64,000 bases of DNA from Linnemannia schmuckeri (GCA_029449235.1 JANATG010000012.1:186001-250000), one strand, 5' to 3'. Positions 43,812 through 56,954 are shown, counted from the first letter of the stretch. A program made the numbers and translations. Notes: generated by a model not told the origin, from the sequence alone.

Positions 43812-44150
43812 GTCGATGCAGCATCCTGTCAACCTCAAGTTATTTTTCGCAAAATATGTATATAAATAAAATGCAGCCATCTCGTTCCTTAGTACCTCGA
43901 CCCTCTCCATTATTTTTGGACCACGATGCCTCAGGTCACAAAGCCAACCTCTCCGCCCAACTAGGTTCTCATCTAACAACAAACACACACACACACACTC
44001 GTTTCGGGTTAATTTGTCCGATACTCTTCTTTCCGCATTCTATAGACTATTCCGCCTCAATGGTCAGTTCAGCTTTTGATAAGGCAAATGTATGTATTTG
44101 ACAGCCGACAGTAAGGAATGTTATAGTTTCCGTAACAACAGCAACTAGTT

Positions 44151-46345
44151 TTACTGGCTCTTGTTGAGCCATCCCTGCATCCAGTCCGAGAACTTGACGC
44201 AGTGGGTGTTGATACCCACACCAGCAAGGCACCTGTTCGACAAGTGGCAGTCATAAGGTCTCGTAGCTATTATTCAAAAGAAACAACAAAAAGGAGCGAT
44301 AAGCATTGTTAGCCAAATAAAGGTGTCAGCACAAATCACAAAATAGATGGGGACAAGCAAGTAAACAGCTGTGAAAGCTTACTTCCGTCCTTGGGAGCGG
44401 CAGAATTGGGGGTCAAATGGTCGATGGAAGTGCCCAAGACCTTGGCAATCACCTCTATTGTATTGTATTGTATTGTATCGTACGCGTTTGGTGAGTCAAC
44501 ATTCCTTGTATGAAACCACCCTCCCGCCGGATAGGCATGCAGGAGAAATACAAAGTGAAGCGTGGAAAGCGGAACCTACGGCAGATCTCATATTTAGTGT
44601 ACTTTTCCTCTCCGGAGAAGTGAAGAATTCCCGAGATGAAGACCTTTTCCTGACGGACTTTAGCTATTAAGAGATTGGTGGGTGAACGTGCCGTGGTTAA
44701 GTTGAGGTTTTCATATCGAGACAGTCACATTGGTGTTATCCCTTCGTCTGTTTCGGAAGCTTTTTCGCTTCCAATTTTTGCGGGTGGGATATGTGACTCG
44801 CGACAGACGAAGGGATAGAGGCATCCAACGAAGGGCGACTTACTCGACAGATCTTTGACAACACGAGCGACGTCAGCGACTATTGTTAAAGAGAGGAAGA
44901 TGAGAGTGAGACTTGGTGGAAGTCATCCCTGAGGGCGATCAAAGACTCGCGATACAACTTTGTCGATCAAGAACACATACCGTTGGTAGGGTAGCGGATT
45001 GCATAGTGGTCCATGGAGACAGGCTTGCCCTAAAAAAACAGCTCATGGATCATGTCAGTAAACATATCCATGGATTTGTACGATGACAGCATGAATGGGA
45101 AAAGAGGGAATAAACACAGTTACAAACTTACATCCTTGACGCTGTCAATCAAAGAGTTGACAGCTGATTCGCCATTGTACTCTGTGATTCCGTAGAGGAT
45201 AGGCACTCTGAGGATGATCGCGGCAGGGTTGAACTTTTTAATCTCCTTCTCACCGTCGTACTTTGTCTGACCTGTTCAGTACATGGATATGTGTATGAAT
45301 CACAATGAACAAGGTGGTATTCTTACGGTTAGTGTCCAACAAAAGGTCTGCACTTAAAATAAGAAAAAATCGTTCGTTTACCATAGAGGTTTAGAGGGTT
45401 GGCCTTATCGCGGACATCGTAGGGAGGGCTTGTGCCGTCAAAGACGTAATCGGTTGAAATGTAGATTAACAAAATCCCACGGTCGTTTGTCAGATCGGCC
45501 AACTGCCCCGGCACCTGAACGTTCAACTATCATCAAGGAAGAAGAAGCCAAGGATTGGTTACGTGGCTCAAGAAGAAGACTGATATAGAGCACGGACGAA
45601 GCATAGAGCTTACGTTTTTGGCGCCGTTGGGGTCTTTTTCGACAACATCTGGACGGCGCTCTGCGGCACAGTGCACAATCACTATCAGGATAGGACAAGG
45701 AGCAGAGCACCGATCCCAAAAGAAAGCATTAACAGCATCGACAAGAGAGCAAAGAGAGAGAGCATTAGTCGAAGCAAAAGAGCACGCCACCATTCATCTC
45801 AAGCATTAACGCCAATCGAGGATATCACAGATGTCAGGGTGGAGGCAATTAACGTTTGTCATCATGTTCACGTTCATTACCATCGGGTTTTTCAGCATCA
45901 ACAAACGCCTGGACGGCGTTCGGGTCCTCCAAATCCAACTAACAAGAGTCCAAACACAAGTGTGTTTGAGAGAAGAGAGAGAAAATACAGACGGTGTGAG
46001 CCAGTTTTGCCGCTACCTTCGATCCATGATCCCAATAATAAGTGAGAGAGTGTGTGAGAGGAAGAAGGATCGATTGAGCACGAAGGACAAAAGAAACGCA
46101 GGTTTATCGGTCTGTTCAAAATCAGATCGATAACGATGTGTGCACCTTCTTGAGGTCGCCCTTGGCACGAGAGAACGCGACACCGACAACTATTGCAGTA
46201 GCGAATGAGGACGGTCAGTATGTTAGCCCGTGGAATGAAACAAAAAAAAGCTGTTCGTATGCATACCTTCATGGCCCGCATTCTTGAACTCGGTGACGAC
46301 TGCACGACCGAGGAGACCCGAGGCACCGGTGACGAGGACACGCAT
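44151..46345 (-). CDS. MAT2B / RmlD-like NAD(P)-dependent reductase, 11 exons
   Basis: Eleven short exons (46345-46267, 46189-46146, 45938-45881, 45681-45614, 45514-45382, 45271-45132, 45029-44981, 44879-44844, 44663-44580, 44454-44383, 44266-44151) join in frame to 292 residues. It is a short-chain, extended Rossmann protein related to dTDP-4-dehydrorhamnose reductase and to the regulatory beta subunit of methionine adenosyltransferase 2. The NAD(P) site is TGASGLLGRAV at residues 6-16. AAERRPDVVEKDP, STDYVFDGTSPPY and the YxxxK pair in YGQTKYDGEK are typical. LRVPILYG and FHFSGEEKYTKYEI follow. Whether it regulates MAT or acts as an enzyme cannot be told here. Introns are 77-207 nt; the 180-nt intron 8 holds a strong hairpin. 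Confidence 0.9.
44738..44816. repeat. nested inverted repeat inside intron 8 of the MAT2B-like gene
   Basis: ATCCCTTCGTCTGT (44738-44751) and its exact complement (44803-44816) form a 14-bp stem. A second hairpin, GGAAGC...GCTTCC, lies in the loop. Confidence 0.85.
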
Positions 46346-47858
46346 TGTGAATTAGTTGAGAAAGGTGAGTCTGAGTGAATGGAGAAGAAGGGTTGAGGAA
46401 TGAACGGATGAGTTCAAAGAAGTGGAGTGTGAAGAAAGAAAAATAAAAAAAGCCAGGAGAAACATGACCGCGACGATATTTGACCCCCCTGTGTACATTG
46501 GTCAGAGTCACTGCTATCCAACCACACACATACATTTACACATTTACACGACACGTTTATCTCAGCAAGGCAGGGGGCATGAACAAGACGAGTAATGATA
46601 TCACCGAGAGGTCGGCCAAAAAGCCATTTCAAGGGTCAATTGGACACCCTCAACTGACCAGCTTCGCGTACAAAAAAAAATATCCAGGGCGAGACAGCCA
46701 ACTATCTGTCCCTGAGGGTTTATCCCTTGCAGGCGCATGTGTTCGACCGAGACCGAGACCAAGATAAGCAACAACAGGTAGTTTATTCTTCCCATTGGGG
46801 TCAAACTCTTACTCCACTTTAGCATCTCCTCCTCTTTCTTCGCAATTCTCGGCTCTTGTCATCCCTTACACGCTCCCGGTTCTCTTTTTCCATTTTGTTA
46901 ATTTTCTCTCTTGGCAGGTTGGCAAGTTGGCAAGTAAGCAAATGCAATTGGGCGCTCAGCATGTGGGTGTGTATGTGTATGTGTATGTCTGTTTGTGTTT
47001 GTTCAGTTCAGACGACAGGCGGACGGTAAATGAAGAGAACAGACGAATAGACAGACGGATGGGACAAGTGTCCTTGATTCTTTTTTTCTTTTGCCCTTGA
47101 GAGCAATTCAAATCTGTGAGAGAGGGAAAGAAGCGATGCCCTGCCTCACTCACTGCGGCTGTACGCCCTCTCTGCTGGACCCAGCGTTTTATTATTTGAA
47201 GTGTGACAAAGAGCGAAGAGTTCTGGTAAGAAGACAAAGAGGAAGAAAGGGGAGTCGAAAGAAGATAGAAAATAGAATAAGAGAGGAGACCGCGGCAACG
47301 AGTGGTTATTTTCATTCATTGAGAGAGTGAGCAAACGACAAATCGAGGCAAAGAAACGGTGGTATATGTCTCCTCATTGAAAGAGATACATGACAGAATA
47401 AGTGAAAAAAGTGGGGATGGATGCAGGATAATGAATAGGATTATGGAGTATCATTGAGGCTGTATGGTACATAAGAGTGGGATACACAAAGAGGACCGTT
47501 GTGAGTTGCACACTTGTGTTCAAAAGAGAAGAACAAGAAAGAGAGAAGGCGGATTTTGGCTCTCTGTTTTTTTGTTTTTCTTCTCTTGCTCTGTTCAGAG
47601 TTCGTTGAGATAATTCATGTCCCTCCCCTTAGCACCCTTTTCATTCTTCCTCTTTTCTTCACTCAACCTTCTCGTCTCTTTTGTTCTTTTCCGTTCTTCC
47701 ACTTCTCTTCTTTCTTTCTCTTCCCTCTTACATTCCCTTTCCCTTCTCTTTTGTTTTTCTATCCTTCCTTGTCCTCCCAATACTCCTCCCGTTCTCTTTT
47801 TTTTCCATTCTTTTTCTTTCCCTCTCTACTTTCCCTTTCCTTTCCTTTCCTTTCCTTT

Positions 47859-47892
<34 letters not shown>

Positions 47893-47996
47893 TCTCTTCC
47901 CGCCCTCACTCGTCGTCTCCTTCTCTCACTGTCAGGCTCAACCTTCTATACCCTTCCTTCAACTTACATCTACAAAGAAAAAAGAGCATCGACACC
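46346..47996. promoter_or_regulatory. divergent upstream region, pyrimidine tract before the RA-PH gene
   Basis: 1.65 kb separate the MAT2B-like and RA-PH start codons. From about 47620 to 47960 the plus strand is almost purely pyrimidine, with repeated TTCCTTTCC units and a T27 run (about 47863-47890). Such CT-rich stretches just before the start codon are common in fungal promoters. No gene is supported in the remainder. Confidence 0.5.
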
Positions 47997-50900
47997 ATGG
48001 CCCAGAATGCAGACAATGACATGGACTTTGAACAGATGATGGGTGAACTTGCCGCCATGAAGACGGACCTTGCCAACAGAGTAAATATTTTTTTTTGTCT
48101 TTATGACATATGTTAAATATAGAACATGAAGGGCAGCAGCAACTGGATGAATAGACGGGCTGACGGTCAGACACACCCCCACAGACAGACAGGAACATCG
48201 AAACCCGACAGGGCGGGATCTCATTTACGTATGGACTCGAGGATATAAAAGATTCAACCGAACTTCAAGGCCTAGGCATGGCTAAAAAAAAACATTATAT
48301 TCTTCCCCTTTTTCGTTTTCAATGGCGTGTGTCAAAGGAAAGAAGGAAAGCATTTATGGTCCCTTGAACAGGACCAAGGATATCTGTTCCATTGAATTAT
48401 GTTTATTATGTTTTAGACGCAGTGGAGTCTAACACAAAAATGTCAAACAGCCAACAATACACAGCAGCAACAAATTGGGCTTTCTCGTCTTTGTTAGTGT
48501 CGGCTCCGGGTCAACTCTTTCTATGGTCGTTTTTTATTGCTTAGCTCCTTTTTTTATCAATCTTTCTTTCTTTGTCTCCCTTCCTTCGATATTGTGCCAT
48601 GTCTGTAGCAAGCAAACCGCTTTGGTTCTCGCCCAACAACTCCGCGAGATGCTGAGCAGGAGCCCCGGCGCACAAGACTGACTCGAGCCAAGACAGAGAC
48701 CAAAGCCGATACCTTTCTCACAGTGGAAACCGCCGCTCTGGATCCGGCTGGTTCACCCAACCCCTCAGTCATCTTGTCCCCTGTCTCACCCGTCACCAAG
48801 CGATCCGCCACCGCCGGCGCCAGTCTGCGAGACCCCGAGAGTCGTTTGAACGCCCGCCATCGCCCAACTCAGGACAGGACTACAGACAACGATAGGAATG
48901 AACAGCCAAGGATGAGAATTGATGCCGCCATCCCGGAAACATCGACCGTAGCTTCACGACCAGACGCTACAGAACCAGTACCCAGCATCAACGGCGCTGT
49001 AGAAACCGTCGGTCCTCTTCCTGGCGGGCTTGTCCGCAGAGAGAGTAAACGGGCTGTTCCTGTTCCTTTGCCACCTAAATCTGCACAACGGTCAAGGTCA
49101 ATTTCGCATGGCTCGGGTCGTTCTCAGACGACTCTGGTGGACGACAATGGCGAGCGGGTAGTCAATGGATTCGAGAGTTCACCATCCACACCTCAGGAGT
49201 CTTCGACAGCCGTCTTTGACGGTCCAGTGCCTCCTCGCAAGTTTCTTCGACCCTATCCATCCTCTCCCTCTCTGTCAACCTCGGCCCAGAATGGCCAGAT
49301 GATGTCAGCATCACCTCGGGTTCCTGCTCGTTCTAACAGTCGCAGCTATGCTAAGTCACCAAGACCTGTTCCTGGATCGCCTTCAATCCCTGAACAGTCC
49401 ACCCTGAGCTCTCCTTATGACCAGCAGCACCAGCACCAACAGCAGCAACCACCACAAGAACAACAGCAACAGCAGCAGCAGCAGCACCAATACCAGTATC
49501 ATCATCAGCAGGGACCTCAGAGTCCAGCAGTTCCACCCAGGTCACGATCGGCATCTCGATCACTTAGCCGATCCAACACTATCACCAAGACTGATAACAG
49601 GCTCGACGAATTTCCCTTTATAGCTACACCGTCGATCGCCGAAGATCGCGAAACACCCTTATCGCCTCAGGAACCACCTGTCCTCCCATCTGTCATTGCA
49701 CAGCCTCAACAGCCTCAGCAAGGAAAGGAGCTACCAGCAATTCAACTCGAGCCCGAACAACAGCAGCCCATGCAAGCTCAACCTGTCCAACCCCAACAGC
49801 AGCAACCTAAACAGAAGGAGGAAGAGCCAGAGCAGCAACAGATTATTGCTGCTTCTACAGAGGCTTTGCAGCGTGGCGTTGCCGATTCACCCGATAGCGC
49901 TGGACATATTCAGAATAAGAGCTCCAACAACAGCCTGGGTCAAAGAGACGAAGACAATGAACCACAGGCTGCGCATACGTTGGCGCCCTCTCTCCTTCCA
50001 GCACATTCCATTCTTACGCGTCAGGCCTCTGCTCAAGGAGATAATGAAGTTCACGATGGACGCCCCATTCTCCGCAAACAACAATCAGTGGATCCCGCAG
50101 CCATGTACCGTCAGCATCAGCAGGAACCTCCCATGCGCGACCGTCTTCCTAGTCGTCATGCTTCAGAGAGACGCCCCAACCGCGACTGCAACCCATCCAA
50201 CACTGGTTTTGCTGACCCCAGCGAGAATGGTTGGTCACGAGAGCCAGCGGGAGCAGTAGAGAACCAGAATGAGCCCGAACGTGGCAGGAAACAAAAGGCA
50301 GAGGAGGGCTCGTCCAAGGGTGGGATGTTTGCCTGGGTGAGGTCACGCAGCAAGTCCAGGGATGCTTCCCATGCCAAGCCCAACTACGAGACGGTAAGAA
50401 AGCAGACTATTGGTGAATTTTTGGATGATGGTGTGGATATTCACAGTGTGAATTTCTTAGTTCATTTAACTAACACTCTTAACTTTCGACGATATTGCAT
50501 TTAGTCTCATCCTGTGCCTGAGTCGACATACCCCGAGTATAACCCTGCTTTGATTCCCAGCCGCAGTACAGGAGCTTTGGGAAGTCAGCGGTCAAAGTCG
50601 TTGCCAAGAAAAGCTTCTAACCAAAACTTCCAGGCTGACAGTAACGGATGGCCACCAGTCCCTCAAGCAGGTTTAAATGGCGACTCGGCAACTTCTCTTC
50701 ACCAAAGAAGCAAATCGACCTCCAAATTTACTCGCAATCCTCCACCATTTGCCAACTCGACCGCCAACGCCAACGACCCATCATCAGGTCTTCCATCCCT
50801 GTCTTTGAATGTCAGCACCAACAAAAACACTATGCACCACGAAAACATGATCCGTGGAATGGGTATGGGAAGCACCCCCATCTCGCCTGCAGTCCTCCTT

Positions 50901-52378
50901 ACACCCCAGCCCTCTTTCCCAACAACTCAATCGCCCTTGTCTGGCGGAGGCATGAGAGGTATGGCTTTGGCCATGATGAAGGATGACAATTCCCCTAGCT
51001 CGAGTGAACAGCAAATGCAACAGCGCCAGCTCCAGCTCCAACAAGCCCAACAAATGCAGCACCTCCAGCAACAGCAACAACGCCTCGCAGCCGCTGTCGC
51101 GGCCAACGGATCTTCTCCCCCAGACTCGCCTTCAGCCGCCAACCAGTCATTAAACACCCAGCAGACCCCCATGTCACCTACAGGAGCCACCGCAGGAGCC
51201 ACCAACCAAGTAGCAACTCAGCGCCTTGTCGCCACTCGCATTTATATTCAAACGGAGATCGACTTCAAATCTGTCAACCTAGCTCCCAACTCGACCGCCC
51301 TGGATGCCTTGCACATGCTGCAGGAGCGGGGATGCTTTGGTCAACCAGGCGATGGTCGCTATCACGATCGATGGACCATTTTCGAATACTCCAAGGAATT
51401 CCTCATCGAGCGTCCTCTGCGCGATTTTGAGGTGATTCTAGATGTGATGAAGACTTGGGAGGCTGACAAGGACAACAAGATGATCTGCAAGCCTTTCCCA
51501 GCACGCAATGAGCTCACTGCCCAGGAAGTTGTTCGCTTGGTTGGACCTGCTGGTCAGGAAAGCTTTGTGAGACCTCATGGATGGGTGCATATCGAGATGA
51601 AGAAGAGCAAGTGGGTGAAGAGATACCTCCATATCACCGACACAGCCGTCTATCACTCTAAGGATGCCAAGGTACTTTTCATGAAAAGCATCCATACAAT
51701 GGAGCGCCATTCTTCAGCAAAACTGGTATACTAACGCATTCAAACTTTGTCTCGTTTACGTTTTGTGTGCTTGAATTAATTAGTTCAATGGAGAGAACAT
51801 GCTGTGCTTGCTTCGGAACTTTGACGTTTACGCTGTTCAGGTTCCACGGAAAAAGGCGTCAACCAAGTTTGGGTTTGCACTTAAGTCGTCGGACAAGATC
51901 CATCTCTTCGAGACACCAGAAGACGACTATATTCATTACATCTGCACCGACTCTGGAGAATCTCTTCGAGAATGGCTTGCTGGGCTTCGTGCTGCCAAGG
52001 TAAGACACAATATACTGAACAACCTGGAAATATGTTGAGCGCTTAGACTGAAAGGTTTATGGATGACCATGGAGACTGTAATTATTAGTCGAAATGTTAT
52101 TGTCACATTTATATCTAACGTTCGCCTGTTTATTTGGCTGCTGTTGTTACCTTTTGCTCTCGGCTAATGTTCATTAGGGCATGTTCATGTACCATAACAA
52201 TCCTGAAGTGATTCGCGAAGGAGTGAAGCATGCGACCGAGTTGCTATCATCAGGAAATCAGGATGGACTGGCGAGAGGAAATCTGACAGAAGAGCAGGTG
52301 AGCATTGCGGAAGCAAAACTAGCCGGTTGGGGCATGTTGAATAGCAGCATGAGCGGGCTGGGGAATAGAACACGCTAG
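47997..52378 (+). CDS. large RA-PH domain adaptor protein
   Basis: Exons 47997-48080, 48609-50393, 50505-51725, 51784-51999 and 52178-52378 join to 1168 residues. The start lies in CACCATGG. The N-terminal two thirds are Ser/Pro/Gln-rich and disordered, with a poly-Gln stretch (49416-49500). A Ras-association-like domain begins near residue 867 (TRIYIQTEIDFKSVNL, LHMLQERG), followed by a PH domain at about 978-1102 (HGWVHIEMKKSKWVKRYLHI, ESLREWLAGLRAAK). This RA-PH pairing resembles MRL/Grb7-type adaptors, which bind small GTPases and phosphoinositides at the plasma membrane and act on polarity or actin. A good donor inside the last exon (GAGCAG|gtgagc at 52298) could instead splice to 55560. 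Intron 1 (528 nt) is the longest clear intron here. Confidence 0.85.
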
Positions 52379-55300
52379 TCTTGCACTTCTATCTTTCTTT
52401 TTCCGTCTTACCGCATTCCTATACCACCATTCTCTTCTCTCTCTCTGTCTCTTTTTTTTGTTTTCTGGAACTTTTTTTTTCTCTCCCCTGCATCGTGCCT
52501 TCACAGCATTTTTTTTCTTTTTCTTTTGGGTGCTTCTTACCACTCGCCGATATCTTTTTCTTGCATTCCCTCTTTTCCTCTTTTTTCGAGTGTGTTTGTC
52601 TGCAAAACATCAATAACAACGAGTACAGTCCCAACCCCTGCATCCCTCCACACGACGAGCGCAATGGACAATGTAATGTGCTTTTGGACCACGCCCATGA
52701 AGACAGTTCAGTCAGACAAAGCAGACAAATAAGGGACACACTTTTAAAAGATCGCTAGACACAGGAGAAAGAGAGAGAGTGAGAAAAGACGCTTCTTTTT
52801 TTTCCGAAGGGAAGGACATTCCCGTGTTTTCTTTGCCGTTGCAAGCGGATGCAACATGGCAGAATTACGAGACAAGATCGGGTCAAGTCGATAGCAAGGG
52901 GAAGGAGAAGGACAAGCACAAGGACAAGGAGAAGGAGAAGGGGGAGGAGAAGGAGAAGTAGAAGGAAGACAGAACCAGGAAACACTTGGATACAGAAAAT
53001 ATACAAACAGTAGGGACTGTCAGAAAAAGAAGAGAAGAAAAGAAAAAGGAGGAGAACGATCTAGCTGGCAATACCAAAAAGTCAAGATGTTGAAGTACAG
53101 AGAGGAGACACATACAGGCCACACACAGACAAAAAAAACTTGAAAAGCTCTGGCAGCTGCTTGATGGTGGTTGTTTCTCTTAGCTTTTGTTTGGTAATGG
53201 CGGCTGTTACGCGACAGCCAGTCAGCCTATTCAGGAGGAAACAACATTTTTTTTTTTTCCTTTTTTCCTTTTTTCCTTTTTTCCCTTGATGACAGTGGGA
53301 GGACATTCCACCTCCTCGATCTCCCTGCGGTTACACCTCCTTAGCCAGTTCACACCATTTGATACAAACACAGGCGCGCGCTCTCTCTCTCGCCCATTCC
53401 ATTTCTTCCTGCCTTTACAAGCACGTTTTTTGTTCCACAAATGCGACATTTTTTGACCCATCAAGACCAACAACAACAAAGCTATAACAACGAACGGACA
53501 CAAACAAACATAACGACAACGACAGACACTGAAAAATAAGGACAGTACAGGGCGCGTCGAAAAAAGGGGATGATAGAAAGGAGAGAAGGAAAGAGGAAAA
53601 GAAAGAAAAAGAAGACGCGTTTGCTTGGAATTGACCTCTATCAAAACGCGTCCATCTCGACTTTCTTTTCTTTTAGTCTCGTTCAATCAACTCAGTTGTG
53701 TGTGCGGCAGTATAAGGATGAATACCCAGCCATTTCTTGTTCAAACCAAGTCTTTCGGGCATCACTTCATACTTCGGTGGTTCTTGCATCCTTTTTTTTC
53801 TTACCGCCAGTAACAATTTGTTGCTGTCATGGATGGTCTCGATAGGAAAGGAGATGCAGGAAAGAATGGAGAAAAAGAAGCAAGAGACTCCTTGTTTTTA
53901 TTATTTGGTCAATCTTGCATTCTTGTATGCGATATGTGATAATATGACCAAATGGCTACAGCTACCAGCTCATTACAAGCTACAGCTTGTCTGCCTGACT
54001 ATGTACCATGCAGCAAATCGATCCTTCCTCCCTTGTTTTTTCCTCTTTCCCTTTTTTTCCGCTTCCTCTTCCTCTTTCTCTTCAGTTCTCTTTTTCCTTT
54101 TTTTTTTTTTTTTTTTTTTTTTTTCAAAAAAAAATGCACCGTTAACCCACATCCTATCCCATCCATTACATCACATCCATCTTGACTGCACTCCCATCGT
54201 CATCCTGGGATCCATATCACATCTCGTCTCTCCTTTTTCTTGAGTTACAAGAAAAAAGATATTAACATTACAACCACGGGCATAACGCGTATACACGACC
54301 ACAACGCGGTACACGCGAAAGCAAGGGGGAAGAACACCAATGGTAACAGTTCTCTTACTTTACTTGAACCCGGCAAAGAGCCACTTCAAAACAATGGATT
54401 GGATTGGGTCCTGAAAAAAAAAGGAAGCGGCCTTTTGCTTTAACTGTTGACAGATCAGTTGCGGTGGGTTGGATCAGAGCCATATCGATCCCCACGCCCA
54501 CATCTCATACCTCCCTTTTTTTTTCTAACAATGCCTGTCTTGTCTTGTGTTTGTCAATTGGGCGAAAGTGGTAGTGATGATCCTTACCTTTTTCCTTTTT
54601 TCCCTTCAACATTGTGCCTCTCTTATTGTCCTTTGTGTACACCCAGCTCTTGTTGCTTCAAACACACTATCAGAAACACTCCCGACAAGGCGAGGGAAGA
54701 AAACACACACACCGAACAGTACATGTACACCGTGGGGTTCAGAGACCCGTCTACTCCTTTCTTGCCTCCGTGAGCCCCTTTTTGTGTTTTCGGGGTTCGG
54801 CCTTGTAATCAGTCAATCGATCGATGGTGTGTTTTGGTAGAATGAGTGTTGATGTATGTGTGTTTTGCATGGCACGGTCAGGGATAAGCTGACAGGCTTG
54901 TTTAAGTGGTTGTTTTAGTTTGGATGCTTGGTTGGTTGTTTGGTGTTAATGCTCACTTCTCTCTATCTCTCTCCTGTGTGTGTGCCCTTTGTTTCCGGTT
55001 CTCGATCCTCCTCGACGGTGTGTGTGTCTGGTTGTGTCTCCTTGACGGAGAAGAAAGAAAATAGCCATCGTTTAAAGCATAATGCTCTCGGTTCTCTTCT
55101 ATCTATTCCCTCTATTGTTCTTTGTTTTGTTTCTTGCTCTTTCTTGCTCCATTTTCCCTTATAATCAACCACCCTTGACCGTTTCCTTCTTTCTTTCTCA
55201 TTACCTCCCTTCACATCGTTGCTCTCTTTCTCATTTCTTTTCAAACGCACAAAGACATCCACTCTTGTCCCTTTGTCGTGCTCAATTATCCTCCTTGTTG

Positions 55301-55559
55301 CTCTCGTTACTTGTTCGTGCTCTTCATTCCTGCCTTTACCATTTTCTCTCACTTCTCACTATCGGCATATTATCTCACTCTACCTTCTTGCTGGCTATTT
55401 TCCTACTGTTACTTCTTAGTCTTATTGTTTCTTTCAACCCCTTCTCTCTCGCTCCCTCTTTTCTTTGATCCACTCTTTTCACTCTCTCCTTCTTGTCCTG
55501 AAGCCTTGTTTCTGACATTCATTATCTCTCCTCTTTTTTCTTCCTACTCACCCATTCAG
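52379..55559. other. 3.2 kb of low-complexity DNA: intergenic or giant intron
   Basis: Only T- and CT-rich tracts and short unsupported frames are seen (T runs near 52455, 53244-53282 and 54098-54124). GA-rich DNA lies at 52880-53060. Phase-compatible splice sites at its two ends (donor 52298, acceptor before 55560) raise the option that it is an intron of the RA-PH gene. Confidence 0.45.
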
Positions 55560-56954
55560 CTTATTGACGGAGCAACGACAACTGATTCCAAATCTGCACA
55601 AGGGACCTCTTCTCTTTCTTCCTCTTCTCTTGACCCACTACTGCCCGCCGCCTCTTCCTCCCAGTCAAACACCTCCCCGCAACAACAGGATTTGTACTCT
55701 CAACAGCAACAGCAACACGACACACCCACTTCCTTGCCTTCGCCTGCATCTTCTTCCTTATCCTCTCCCTCGCCTTTGCTCAAAGACACCTTCCAGCTCC
55801 TTGGACCTCAACAGCCTCTTATATCTCTGGCTCAATCGCTCTCTTCCTCATCTTTTCTTCTTCCCTCAACAATAAGTGACAACGATAACGATAACGCACA
55901 GACCACCGCCACAACCATCATTCCAACCCCACAACCAGAAGATCCATCCAACCCCACACCTAGTCAAGAAATGATGCACGCAAGTAGCAGTGCAGGCTGT
56001 AGCCTCAAGAATCCCTTTATGACCGGAAGTCTCCTCCAGCAGCGCGTCGAAGCCGAGAAGCAAGAGATCGAAAACATGAAGTTGCAGCTTAAAATGCGTG
56101 AACAAGCAGGTGTCCTCGGTTCACGAAACCTGAACAACACCGGTGACTCGTCGCTCTCCCTCCTCTCCCCTGGTCTTCTCACAGCACATTACCAGCAAGG
56201 TGGACATGGTCGCGGTCTTTCTTCTACTAGCTCAGCTACCTCGATCTCCTCAGCAACATCAACCTACACATACCAGCAACAGCAACAGCAGTCGATGCAG
56301 TCTCAATTCTCTCCTCCCAAGTTTGGCGGCCCCGGTACCCTGATTGAACAGGGTGAAGCCCGTGCTGCCCAGCTCAGTCGGTCCAAGAGCGCAGGTACCG
56401 GACTGCTTCGTCCTACTAATGGTGTCAGCAGCATCTCTGGCACTAGCAGCAGCAGCAGCAGTTCACGCTCAAGTTCAAGAAGCCGTGGCCCAGGAGAAGA
56501 TCGAGTCGCCTATGGCAGACCCATCTCACCGAGCTCCCCTCGGTCACCAGACTTTGCCCCACCTGTACCACAGGGACCGCTCCTCCAATTCGCTGATGCC
56601 GATGCTATGATTCAGCCTGGACTGTTGCTCGACCGAGCCCGTTCGACCAAGCAGCCACCTTACTCGAATCAGATGATGAGCAGCTCCTCCAGCAGCCAGC
56701 GTCAGCAGCCATTGTCTGGTTCCCGACGCCCTGGTCCTGGACAGAGTCAAAGTCAGAGTCAGAGCTCAGGGGGTCGTGGTCGCGTGAAGCCATTGATTGA
56801 CTTGGGCAACATTCACACGGGCTCTGACGTGATCGGACCTGGCTTGCTTACCAATGGGTGCAACAACTACACTACCCACAACACCACCCCCTCCGGGTCC
56901 CATGCTCATTCCTCACGGTCGCCTCACCGACCCAAGCCTCTGTTGGACTTTTAG
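55560..56954 (+). CDS. Ser/Gln-rich coding exon, possible last exon of the RA-PH gene
   Basis: A 464-codon frame opens after a CCCATTCAG acceptor-like site with LIDGATTTDSK and ends KPLLDF. Its character is Ser/Gln/Pro-rich. A short coiled segment (NPFMTGSLLQQRVEAEKQE...QLKMRE, about residues 155-190) and the repeated short motifs PLLQF, KPLIDL and KPLLDF stand out. The frame stays open upstream to 55278, but that part is Phe/Leu/Ser-rich and intron-like, and no good start codon is seen. It is therefore most likely a downstream exon. The phase matches the alternative donor at 52298 of the RA-PH gene, which would make a 1606-residue protein. An independent gene with an unseen first exon remains possible. 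Confidence 0.6.
   Translation, partial: LIDGATTTDSKSAQGTSSLSSSSLDPLLPAASSSQSNTSPQQQDLYSQQQQQHDTPTSLPSPASSSLSSPSPLLKDTFQLLGPQQPLISLAQSLSSSSFLLPSTISDNDNDNAQTTATTIIPTPQPEDPSNPTPSQEMMHASSSAGCSLKNPFMTGSLLQQRVEAEKQEIENMKLQLKMREQAGVLGSRNLNNTGDSSLSLLSPGLLTAHYQQGGHGRGLSSTSSATSISSATSTYTYQQQQQQSMQSQFSPPKFGGPGTLIEQGEARAAQLSRSKSAGTGLLRPTNGVSSISGTSSSSSSSRSSSRSRGPGEDRVAYGRPISPSSPRSPDFAPPVPQGPLLQFADADAMIQPGLLLDRARSTKQPPYSNQMMSSSSSSQRQQPLSGSRRPGPGQSQSQSQSSGGRGRVKPLIDLGNIHTGSDVIGPGLLTNGCNNYTTHNTTPSGSHAHSSRSPHRPKPLLDF

Noticed and set aside
55278..55559. N-terminal part of the Ser/Gln-rich frame
   Set aside because: The composition is Phe/Leu/Ser/Cys from a CT-rich tract that ends in a good splice acceptor, as expected for intron DNA.
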